Origin: Firmicutes bacterium UBA1047
GTDB lineage: Bacteria; Bacillota; Clostridia; Tissierellales; Sedimentibacteraceae
Assembly: GCA_002316585.1 (NCBI GenBank)
Contig: DCDU01000115.1
Location: 17,054-25,450 of the forward strand
DNA: 8,397 nt
Direction of reading: 5' to 3'
Part shown: piece after piece, positions 1 to 7,470 of the stretch
Numbering within the stretch: the stretch's first letter is position 1
How the letters are laid out: each line of letters starts with the position of its first letter
Translations under genes and position numbers: made by a program
The notes under the pieces: generated by a model
The model's database searches: none
What the model saw: the letters and a program-made list of their open reading frames with translations, nothing else
Told to the model about the DNA's origin: nothing

Positions 1-1298
1 CTTATCTTTGAAAGATTATTTAAAAATTTAGGTGTATTCGTTGAAATTGTATCGGCAAAATACGGATTGTAAAATTCGTTCATCTGCCGGGGAGTGCAGA
101 CAGTTTCAATCAATTCCCTGCTTTTATTATCTAAATCTTTCTCTCCTCCGGAAATATATACCGCACAATAGCCCTGATATACAGGTCTTAGCTTCATGCC
201 GGGAGGATTGGGCACAGCATTTAATTTTTTGGGAATTACTAAATTTATCAAAACAAATATAATAAGTATTGATGCCGCAGCTGCAGAGTAGATTCTTTTT
301 TGTACTCCGCTGCCTAATCGCACATACATAAAGCTATATATAAGCATAACTATAAATGCCAAAATACCATTAAAACGGAATAATGAAATAATCAGCATAC
401 ATACGGCAAACTCAACGGCATTAATTATTTTATGGAAATAATTTTCTTCAAGGCTCATTTTTAAAAGTATTAGGGTTCCCCAAAGCAGTCCCACCGTAAA
501 GGGTATATCCTTCCATTGAGTTACAGCATTGATGCCGACGGAAGGAATAGCCGCCATAATTATTGCGGAAAAATATACTATCTGCCATTTTATCTTATAT
601 TTTAGCAGAAATGTATAGAATGCCGATGTAACCGCGGAGAAAAAAACTATTTGGAAAATTGTAATAACCGCATAGTTGTTCCAAATTTTTAACAGTAATC
701 CCACAAACAGCGTATGCCCTATGGGATGCCAAGTATTGTACGGAATTATGCCCTTGAGCTGACTGACCTGATTGTATGTATCGTATGACATGTTGCCGGG
801 ATTCAGCGCATAAAAATAAATACTCAATATCAATGTCTGAATGATAAATAATATGATGAAATGACGATTACCGTTAATTGCTTTTTTATCATCTCTTATT
901 GTAATATCCTGCTTTACCGAATCAAAAATTTTCACGGAGAAAATTACATATATAAAAACAAATAAACTAAGCAATAGAAAATACCTGATATTATCCAAAG
1001 TCATCCAATACCCTGTTTTCTCATATAAAAATGATTTTCCGAAATATAAAAAGCTGACCGGCAACCCCACTATTAAAACAGCGCAAAAGGCTTTTAATTT
1101 TGATGCGCTAAAAAATAAATTTTTATTTATTTTCATCCAAGCAATTGTTATTAAGGCAACCGTTAAAATCAATATCAGAACTAAATAGTCTCTTTGGATT
1201 AAATTATCTTTCCAGTTGTAATAAAACGAAGCATAAATTAATATATTGGAATATACAATCCAAAGAATATATCCGAAAATTTTATTTTTTGTATTCAT
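1..1298 (-). CDS. Polytopic membrane glycosyltransferase-like protein, DUF6020/GT-C type (partial, C-terminus off the window)
   Basis: The frame stays open from ATG at 1298 to the left edge, giving 432 residues without a stop. I see about nine or ten hydrophobic segments (for example residues 9-25, 38-54, 70-86, 104-121, 146-164, 193-205, 210-231, 238-252, 265-280, 293-307, 311-326, 337-355). After the fifth comes a loop with NPGNMSYDTYNQ (166-177) and WHP (190-192), then QWKD (261-264) and FRFNG (307-311). An acidic Asp in the first outer loop, a downstream HP, a WKD and an R-x-NG are features I associate with DUF6020 and related GT-C-like polymer glycosyltransferases that use polyprenyl-phosphate sugars outside the membrane. 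The start is secure: ATGA overlaps the DUF2304 stop, with AGGCAGGAAAG just upstream. The likely role is sugar transfer to a surface polymer; substrate and acceptor are unknown. The family call is from motif memory. Confidence 0.8.
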   Translation of the reverse strand, partial: MNTKNKIFGYILWIVYSNILIYASFYYNWKDNLIQRDYLVLILILTVALITIAWMKINKNLFFSASKLKAFCAVLIVGLPVSFLYFGKSFLYEKTGYWMTLDNIRYFLLLSLFVFIYVIFSVKIFDSVKQDITIRDDKKAINGNRHFIILFIIQTLILSIYFYALNPGNMSYDTYNQVSQLKGIIPYNTWHPIGHTLFVGLLLKIWNNYAVITIFQIVFFSAVTSAFYTFLLKYKIKWQIVYFSAIIMAAIPSVGINAVTQWKDIPFTVGLLWGTLILLKMSLEENYFHKIINAVEFAVCMLIISLFRFNGILAFIVMLIYSFMYVRLGSGVQKRIYSAAAASILIIFVLINLVIPKKLNAVPNPPGMKLRPVYQGYCAVYISGGEKDLDNKSRELIETVCTPRQMNEFYNPYFADTISTNTPKFLNNLSKI

Positions 1299-1714
1299 CT
1301 TTCCTGCCTTTTTATATTGTTTTCTATGAGTGCAATTTCTTGCGTTATTTTAATTTCATCAGAAATTGTACCGTTCATTTCAAAAATATTCTTTTTCAAT
1401 AAAGCAATTTCCTGAGCCATTCTGATTGATTGTTTTTTAGATTCTGACATTGAAAACGATAAATTAATAATATTGTTAACAAGAATGCCTATTGCAATAA
1501 AAAATATTGCATTGGTCGGTTCCTTAACTCCCAAAATAAAAGCTATTTTGTCAATTAAGCTTGGAAAAACAGCTAATATTATAATAATCAAAAATGTCAG
1601 AAACCAAGGCATTGAAAATTTGACTATATATTTTTGTTTGCGTATCTTTTCAAACAGATAAATAATAATGCCCACAGATAAAGCAATAATCCAAACCTTT
1701 GTCAGTAAATCCAT
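1295..1714 (-). CDS. DUF2304 family small membrane protein
   Basis: This is a 139-residue protein with three hydrophobic segments (about 6-21, 36-52 and 68-85) and a charged tail. It fits DUF2304 through a basic first loop, FPSLIDKIAFILGVKEPTN in the middle (residues 50-68) and a closing SMSESKKQSIRMAQEIALL (88-106). DUF2304 proteins are usually found beside GT2 dolichol-phosphate-mannose-synthase-like enzymes; their biochemical role is not established. Here the gene sits 20 bp after the GT2 gene with an AGAGAGGTG site before ATG, and its TGA overlaps the next ATG, so the three products are probably made together. The tail is oddly long: MAQEIALLKKNI (99-110) is echoed by ITQEIALIENNI (123-134). 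I infer a scaffold or lipid-carrier partner for the glycosyltransferases. Confidence 0.86.
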   Translation of the reverse strand: MDLLTKVWIIALSVGIIIYLFEKIRKQKYIVKFSMPWFLTFLIIIILAVFPSLIDKIAFILGVKEPTNAIFFIAIGILVNNIINLSFSMSESKKQSIRMAQEIALLKKNIFEMNGTISDEIKITQEIALIENNIKRQER

Positions 1715-1734
1715 GACGCACCTCTCTTCTTAAG

Positions 1735-2427
1735 CTATAAGCGTTTAAAATAGTCAATAATAATAGAAAAGCCGACCTTAAGCATATAATATATTGATTG
1801 TATTCTGTCAATAGAAGAGTTTCCTTCCACTCTTGGCCTCATCGTAACCGGAACTTCCGTAATTTTGAAATTCTTCCGCATGCAGAAAGCAATAGTTTCA
1901 GGCTCCGGATAATCATATGGATAATATTCGCCGAAGGCTGTCATCAATTCCTTATTTACCATACGAAGCCCCGAGGTAACATCCTTAATTTCCTGTTTAT
2001 GCAATAATTTAATCAACTTAGATAAAATCCTTATACCGATTCTTCTCAGCGCAGTTGATTGAAATCCGTTCTTGACTAAATATCTTGAACCTATAACCAT
2101 GTCACTGCCTGTTTTTATCATTTCATCATACATTTTTTCGAGGTATTTTGCTTCGTGCTGTCCGTCTCCGTCAAATTGCACCGCCACCGTATATCCGTTT
2201 TCTAATGCATATATGTATCCGGTCTGAACACATGCACCTATTCCTAAGTTAACAGGCAGGTTGACCACATTTAACCTATTTTCAGCGCATAAAGAAATTG
2301 TATCATCTGTTGAACCGTCATTTATAATTACATAGTCAAAGCCTGATGCATTTGTTTTAAGGTCATTGATAACATTAATAATGTTATTTTGCTCATTGTA
2401 TGCCGGTATTATAACTATTTTTTTCAT
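1735..2427 (-). CDS. GT2 family glycosyltransferase, polyprenyl-phosphate sugar synthase type (DPM1-like)
   Basis: This 230-residue enzyme has a GT-A fold signature in order: IPAYNE (7-12), INDGSTDDT (35-43) for nucleotide-sugar binding, NLGIGACVQTGY (60-71), the metal-binding D-x-D in QFDGDGQH (84-91), DVTSGLR (149-155) and YPEPE (173-177). This is the DPM1/GtrB-like branch of GT2, which moves a sugar from a nucleotide donor to undecaprenyl or similar polyprenyl phosphate on the cytoplasmic face. It lacks the two C-terminal membrane helices of GtrB and ends in a hydrophobic/basic stretch (IIIDYFKRL) that could touch the membrane. The start at 2427 follows an ATAGGT site and the promoter at 2564-2536. 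It is the first gene of a three-gene unit with DUF2304 and DUF6020-type proteins, so it probably makes the lipid-linked sugar the last one uses. The sugar cannot be read from sequence. Confidence 0.92.
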   Translation of the reverse strand: MKKIVIIPAYNEQNNIINVINDLKTNASGFDYVIINDGSTDDTISLCAENRLNVVNLPVNLGIGACVQTGYIYALENGYTVAVQFDGDGQHEAKYLEKMYDEMIKTGSDMVIGSRYLVKNGFQSTALRRIGIRILSKLIKLLHKQEIKDVTSGLRMVNKELMTAFGEYYPYDYPEPETIAFCMRKNFKITEVPVTMRPRVEGNSSIDRIQSIYYMLKVGFSIIIDYFKRL

Positions 2428-2478
2428 GTATGTACCTATAAAATAATATTTACTGATAATATAAACATAATATTTATA

Positions 2479-2503
2479 ATATTCCCTGCATTCTCAGGAA
2501 TAT
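2479..2503 (-). other. Hairpin in the leader of the glycosyltransferase unit
   Basis: On the minus strand ATATTCC pairs perfectly with GGAATAT, and the stem extends by TG/CA around one bulged G. It lies about 50 bases upstream of the GT2 start codon within the roughly 100-base leader that follows the predicted transcription start. It is AT-rich and may be chance; no riboswitch class was recognised. Confidence 0.3.
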
Positions 2504-2535
2504 CAACTATATTTGCAACTTCGACATCTTATTTC

Positions 2536-2564
2536 ATTCTACATTTGTAGAACGCAAAAGTCAA
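2536..2564 (-). promoter_or_regulatory. Sigma-A type promoter for the GT2-DUF2304-DUF6020 unit
   Basis: On the minus strand TTGACT (2564-2559) is separated by exactly 17 bases from TAGAAT (2541-2536). Both boxes are one mismatch from consensus, and the first gene begins about 100 bases downstream. A terminator-like hairpin lies just upstream, which supports an independent transcription start here. It is the best promoter match noticed in the window. Confidence 0.75.
2537..2552. promoter_or_regulatory. Palindromic operator matching the BlaI/MecI/CopY consensus TACAnnTGTA
   Basis: The site is a perfect 16-bp palindrome, TTCTACA-TT-TGTAGAA, with TACATTTGTA (2540-2549) at its centre. BlaI, MecI and CopY winged-helix repressors bind TACAnnTGTA. 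It fills the downstream part of the promoter spacer and most of the -10 box, where a bound repressor would block RNA polymerase. No BlaI/CopY gene is visible in the window, so the regulator must be elsewhere if the match is real. Confidence 0.6.
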
Positions 2565-2590
2565 GATTTTTTTCTGAAAAAAGGCGTCAG

Positions 2591-2618
2591 AAAACGGGAT
2601 TATGGCAAAAATAATCCC
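2591..2618 (-). terminator. Terminator-like hairpin after the DHHW/ArsR-remnant region
   Basis: On the minus strand GGGATTAT (2618-2611) pairs perfectly with ATAATCCC (2603-2596) across a 7-base loop, followed by GTTTT and a further T6 tract about ten bases on. The stem is good but the T tract is interrupted, so termination may be partial. It lies between the ArsR remnant and the next promoter, where a terminator is expected. Confidence 0.5.
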
Positions 2619-2633
2619 CTTCCGGAGAAGAGG
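2616..2633. other. Second hairpin sharing bases with the terminator stem
   Basis: On the minus strand CCTCTTC, loop TCCG, then GAAGGGG form a 7-bp stem with one G-T wobble. Its 3' arm uses the bases at 2618-2616 that also begin the terminator stem, so the full stems cannot form at once. This is the geometry of an attenuator, but it could also be two neighbouring hairpins by chance. Confidence 0.4.
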
Positions 2634-2680
2634 ATTCGAAAATTATCAAATAAGTTACCGCTTTATAACTCAACTAATTG

Positions 2681-2908
2681 CTACCTCATAATGTATTCAT
2701 ACAATTTATACGGAATAAAATCAATGGCATCCTTGTTGATGCTGTACAGCATATAATTTCCCTGCCTTATTTTATTTACAAGGCTTGCATTGCTTAGTAC
2801 CTTTAAATGTTTTGATATTCCCGCCTCTGTCATCTTGAGGTTTACAGCTAAGCTTTGTGTCGTAGCGGGTTCTTTTCTCATTTCATGAAGTATCTTATGT
2901 GTTTCTTT
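2681..2908 (-). pseudogene. C-terminal remnant of an ArsR-type winged-helix regulator
   Basis: The frame encodes a recognisable ArsR DNA-binding half. KILHEMRKEPATTQSLA leads into the recognition helix EAGISKHLKVLSNASLV, then a wing with RQGNYMLYSI and a short C-terminal helix ending at TAG (2683-2681). The match begins upstream of the only in-frame ATG (2881), at about codon KETHKILHE, and an in-frame TAA at 2911-2909 stops it there. Nothing before that ATG looks like a ribosome binding site. The GNYMLYSI wing and short tail resemble longer regulators (about 300 residues) that carry the HTH at the C-terminus, so most of the protein is probably gone. A small expressed protein of 66 residues is possible but less likely. 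The truncated end faces the hairpin at 2957-2993. Confidence 0.7.
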
Positions 2909-2956
2909 TTAATTTGTGCGTATTATAAAAAGTAGCTTTCATCACTTCCCGGCTTT

Positions 2957-2993
2957 GCATTGTTGCGGGACATTTAGGGTATGTCCCCAATGC
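2957..2993. repeat. REP-like imperfect palindrome across the DHHW stop codon
   Basis: On the minus strand GCATTG pairs with CAATGC and, inside it, GGGACAT pairs with ATGTCCC. The loop is seven bases (ACCCTAA) and a GCAA bulge sits on the 3' side, giving 13 paired bases. The stop codon of the DHHW gene lies in the loop. There is no T tract, so a simple intrinsic terminator is unlikely. Its GCATT...GGGAC...GTCCC...AATGC layout resembles the hairpin at 4286-4319 on the other side of the gene. Confidence 0.5.
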
Positions 2994-4257
2994 CCACTAT
3001 TGCTGTTCCGCTGGTAACATCAGCTGTTCCCATATCACCTAACATTTGAGAAAATCCCGGCAATTGCAAAACCGTTGCATAATTGATTATGAGTAATTCA
3101 TCAATTTTATTTTCTTCAATTGTATCATATATATTATTTTTATAATAGCGAGGATCCGCAACAAAAATGTCTCCATAATGAGGCAGAAGGAACGGAATAA
3201 AAGCGTTTCCGTAAGAATCTTTAATTACAAGGATTTTCCTCTCTATATTGGAATCGACTTTAATATGAGAGAAAGCAGTATCACCGCCCATAAAAACAGC
3301 ATATTTTCCGCTGCGTTCAAAATATGAAGGAAAAATTATCTGATTCGCATCCCATGTTGTATCATTCCTATTTATTGCTGAATATTCAACAGACAATAAA
3401 GGTTTATAATACCATATATCATCTAAATTGTTTTCTAATCTTTCATTTTCAGTCATATTATATATGGAGCCAAGATATTTATTTTTTGAATCTATTCTGT
3501 TGTATTTTTCCAGGGGAAAGGGTTCCTCAGATTTAGATTTCATAAAGGATTCATATGCTCTGTATGCACCTAAAGCTGTCCAATGATGATCCGTTTTAAA
3601 ATATACATATTCATTCTTATTTGCTTCTATATTTGAATAAGCGTCCACGGTTATAATTCTATCATTCACCTTTGAATATGCATAGTTAATCCCATCTTTT
3701 TGAGAACCGCTCAAATCTCTGTATTCATCAGGCATATTAAATTCACTTGATGTAGGTGCAATAAGATTATATATTTTTACATCACTGATAATGTTTTCCG
3801 CATGTTTATTGACTGATTCTATATAAACATTGGCATTGTATTCGCTAAATTTAAACTTTTCATATCCTACACTGTTTATTATTACAAAGCTGCCTGAATG
3901 TTCGGGTGAATGCTCAATCTGTAAATCATTACCTATAACATCATCATATCTTTCAATTTCTTCTGATTTTTCTTGTTTTTCCTGCTCTTCCTGCTCTTTG
4001 TGCTCCTCTAATGTTATATTTGATTCTGTTTCTTTAATTTCTATACTATCATTCCCGCCGTTATTCAAAATAATCTCATCAATTGAAGCTTCTTCATTCA
4101 CATCATTACTATTTATTTTACTGCCGATATTATTTTCAATTGCACCTATTGTCTCATTATCACTTGAATTCCTTTTATTAATGAATACAACTATAATAAA
4201 GAATAGGATAATTATTATAAAAGAACAAACCATTTTAATATTTTTTGAATTAAACAT
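2974..4257 (-). CDS. DHHW family membrane-anchored protein (AlgX/DltD-like SGNH type)
   Basis: I place the start at ATG 4257 (427 residues), because GGAAGG lies six bases before it; the in-frame ATG at 4290 is inside a hairpin arm and lacks such a site. A single hydrophobic segment (12-27) with no clear signal-peptidase site suggests an N-terminal anchor and an outer-face body. Residues 30-105 are a low-complexity linker, rich in Asn and Ser and then Glu, Gln and Lys (EEHKEQEEQEKQEKSEE). The body carries TDHHWT (222-227), which names the family, IKDSYGNAF (345-353) and VADPRYY (366-372). DHHW proteins resemble AlgX/DltD-like SGNH proteins that modify surface polysaccharides; the exact reaction here is unknown. 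The last 20 or so residues are Gly/Ala/Thr-rich and run into the hairpin at 2957-2993, so they may not be native. The gene has its own promoter and stands next to a glycosyltransferase unit. Confidence 0.85.
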   Translation of the reverse strand: MFNSKNIKMVCSFIIIILFFIIVVFINKRNSSDNETIGAIENNIGSKINSNDVNEEASIDEIILNNGGNDSIEIKETESNITLEEHKEQEEQEKQEKSEEIERYDDVIGNDLQIEHSPEHSGSFVIINSVGYEKFKFSEYNANVYIESVNKHAENIISDVKIYNLIAPTSSEFNMPDEYRDLSGSQKDGINYAYSKVNDRIITVDAYSNIEANKNEYVYFKTDHHWTALGAYRAYESFMKSKSEEPFPLEKYNRIDSKNKYLGSIYNMTENERLENNLDDIWYYKPLLSVEYSAINRNDTTWDANQIIFPSYFERSGKYAVFMGGDTAFSHIKVDSNIERKILVIKDSYGNAFIPFLLPHYGDIFVADPRYYKNNIYDTIEENKIDELLIINYATVLQLPGFSQMLGDMGTADVTSGTAIVGIGDIP

Positions 4258-4263
4258 AAAATA

Positions 4264-4269
4264 CCTTCC
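4264..4269 (-). promoter_or_regulatory. Ribosome binding site that fixes the DHHW start
   Basis: GGAAGG on the minus strand lies six bases before ATG at 4257. The upstream in-frame ATG at 4290 has only CCCGGGA before it, which belongs to the hairpin at 4286-4319. The downstream start is therefore preferred, trimming 11 residues. Confidence 0.75.
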
Positions 4270-4285
4270 GAATTTTATATTATTA

Positions 4286-4319
4286 GGCATTCCCGGGACC
4301 AGCCCGTCTCAAGAATGCC
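4286..4319. repeat. REP-like hairpin in the leader of the DHHW gene
   Basis: GGCATTC and GAATGCC form perfect outer arms. On the minus strand the inner bases TTGAGAC and GTCCCGG align with one A-C mismatch and two G-T wobbles, closing on GGGCTG: 14 aligned pairs in 34 bases. It sits between the predicted promoter and the start codon, so it would be transcribed in the leader. It is strikingly GC-rich for its surroundings and looks like a relative of the hairpin at 2957-2993. Confidence 0.55.
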
Positions 4320-4355
4320 ACAGAATTACGTGTCCGAACTTTTCTAATTGTATAT

Positions 4356-4384
4356 ATTATATAGCAAAATTTAACATCCTTCAA
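4356..4384 (-). promoter_or_regulatory. Sigma-A type promoter for the DHHW gene
   Basis: On the minus strand TTGAAG (4384-4379) is followed after 17 bases by a perfect TATAAT (4361-4356). It lies about 50 bases after the terminator of the ATP synthase operon and about 100 bases before the DHHW start, giving a leader of roughly 90 bases that contains a hairpin. Confidence 0.65.
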
Positions 4385-4435
4385 TAGTATTGTGTCAAGC
4401 TATATTCTTTAATTTTTTTAATAAAATTGGAATTT

Positions 4436-4467
4436 AAAAAAAGAGCCACCAACACATAGGTATGCTC
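4436..4467 (-). terminator. Intrinsic terminator of the ATP synthase operon
   Basis: On the minus strand GAGC (4467-4464) pairs with GCTC (4446-4443) and ACC pairs with GGT inside it, with a small internal loop, followed directly by T7 (4442-4436). The stem is modest but the T tract is uninterrupted and the next promoter starts about 50 bases on. It leaves an unusually long 3' untranslated region of about 315 bases after atpC. Confidence 0.6.
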
Positions 4468-4782
4468 CATCTTTAAAGCAGAAAAATGCATATTTTGGCT
4501 AAATTTTTTTGAATGTGATTATTTTTTAACAATGCAGATATTTCAACGAAAATGCCGTGTGCTTAGACTAAATTTCTGAAAATTTTGCACTTAATGCATC
4601 AAATTGTAGGTTTCGTGCGGAATTTTTTATCCCCGATATGTCATATGATGAATTTGTAACAATGAGTTAGACTAAATTTTAATTTGTCCTGCCGGTATAA
4701 TTTGGGCATTCTATACACAATTAATATATGCACATGCAGGACAAGTGTTACATAAACCGTAGCATATGCTCGCTCCATTTTT
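4468..4782. other. Gene-free AT-rich spacer after atpC
   Basis: I see no convincing coding region or recognisable RNA here. It contains a 13-base direct repeat TTAGACTAAATTT at 4563-4575 and 4667-4679, with a weaker relative (GGCTAAATTT) at 4497-4506. It also holds a 9-bp inverted repeat at 4684-4744 and the short palindromes AGCATATGCT (4761-4770) and TCATATGA (4641-4648). It would be transcribed as the 3' end of the ATP synthase message if the terminator at 4436 is the real one. Confidence 0.55.
4684..4744. repeat. 9-bp perfect inverted repeat with nested stem
   Basis: TTGTCCTGC (4684-4692) and GCAGGACAA (4736-4744) are perfect inverted copies around 43 bases. Inside, GTATA (4695-4699) and TATAC (4712-4716) can form a second stem, so a forked structure is possible. 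No T tract follows on either strand, so it is not a standard terminator. It may protect the 3' end of the message or be the end of a decayed element. Confidence 0.45.
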
Positions 4783-5193
4783 TTAATCATTATATTTACT
4801 CATTTTAGCTACTTCTAAACGGTTTAATGCACGCCTTAATGCCAACTGTGCCTGTACAATATCCTTGCCCTTATCTCTTTTTAAACTTTCCTCTGCTCTT
4901 TTTTTCGCTTCCAAAGCTCTTTCAACATCTATTTCTTCAGGCCATTCAGCTGCATTGGTTACCACTATTGTGCTGTGTACGCCCACATTTATATAACCGT
5001 CCACAACTGCAGCCACCCTCTCTCCCCCGTCATTGAAAATTCTTATTTTCCCTGTTTTTAAAGGAGTAATTATGGGGGCTCTGTTTTTCAATACAGCCAT
5101 TTCTCCTTCTGCAGCATTCACAATGACCATATCTACTTCATCCGTAAAAAAACATCTTTCGGGAGTTACAATAGTTAAATTAAAATGACTCAT
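4783..5193 (-). CDS. atpC: F1Fo ATP synthase epsilon subunit
   Basis: This 136-residue protein is of normal length for bacterial epsilon. The N-terminal beta-sandwich (about 1-85) carries TIVTPERCFFTDEVD, the loop GEMAVLKNRAPIITPLKTGKI (30-50) and DGYINV (65-70). The C-terminal part (about 88-136) is a charged two-helix hairpin, EEIDVERALEAKKRAEE followed by ALRRALNRLEVAK, which in this family can extend into the F1 head and inhibit ATP hydrolysis. Epsilon sits on the central stalk with gamma and contacts the c-ring. Its ATG directly follows the atpD stop (TAGATG, no gap), and its ribosome binding site GGAGGA lies inside the end of atpD, so translation is coupled. It is the last gene of the operon. 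Confidence 0.97.
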   Translation of the reverse strand: MSHFNLTIVTPERCFFTDEVDMVIVNAAEGEMAVLKNRAPIITPLKTGKIRIFNDGGERVAAVVDGYINVGVHSTIVVTNAAEWPEEIDVERALEAKKRAEESLKRDKGKDIVQAQLALRRALNRLEVAKMSKYND

Positions 5194-7457
<2,264 letters not shown>

Positions 7458-7470
7458 AATTCACCCCCTG

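Noticed and set aside
2438..2529. An open frame of about 30 codons in the leader of the GT2 gene (product containing VDIPENAG), and a six-codon frame MSKLQI beside it.
   Set aside because: The longer frame has no ATG, GTG or TTG near its beginning, and neither has a ribosome binding site. There is not enough to call a leader peptide.
4258..4290. The longer DHHW start at 4290, which adds 11 residues.
   Set aside because: It lies in a hairpin arm without a good ribosome binding site, while GGAAGG is ideally placed for the ATG at 4257.
3830..4387. A 185-codon open frame on the plus strand, rich in Ser, Ile and Phe.
   Set aside because: It is antisense to the DHHW gene and to the low-complexity Glu/Lys linker, which read backwards yields Ser/Phe/Leu codons. 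It shows no domain and covers the real promoter.
4393..4398. A perfect TTGACA on the minus strand upstream of the DHHW gene.
   Set aside because: At 17 bases downstream there is only GTTAAA. The TTGAAG/TATAAT pair slightly downstream has correct spacing and is preferred.
4696..4701. TATAAT on the plus strand, a possible plus-strand promoter.
   Set aside because: No acceptable -35 box lies 16-18 bases upstream and no plus-strand gene follows.
4641..4778. A 45-codon minus-strand frame starting five bases after the atpC stop.
   Set aside because: No ribosome binding site precedes it, the product matches no family I recognise, and it runs through the 4684-4744 inverted repeat.
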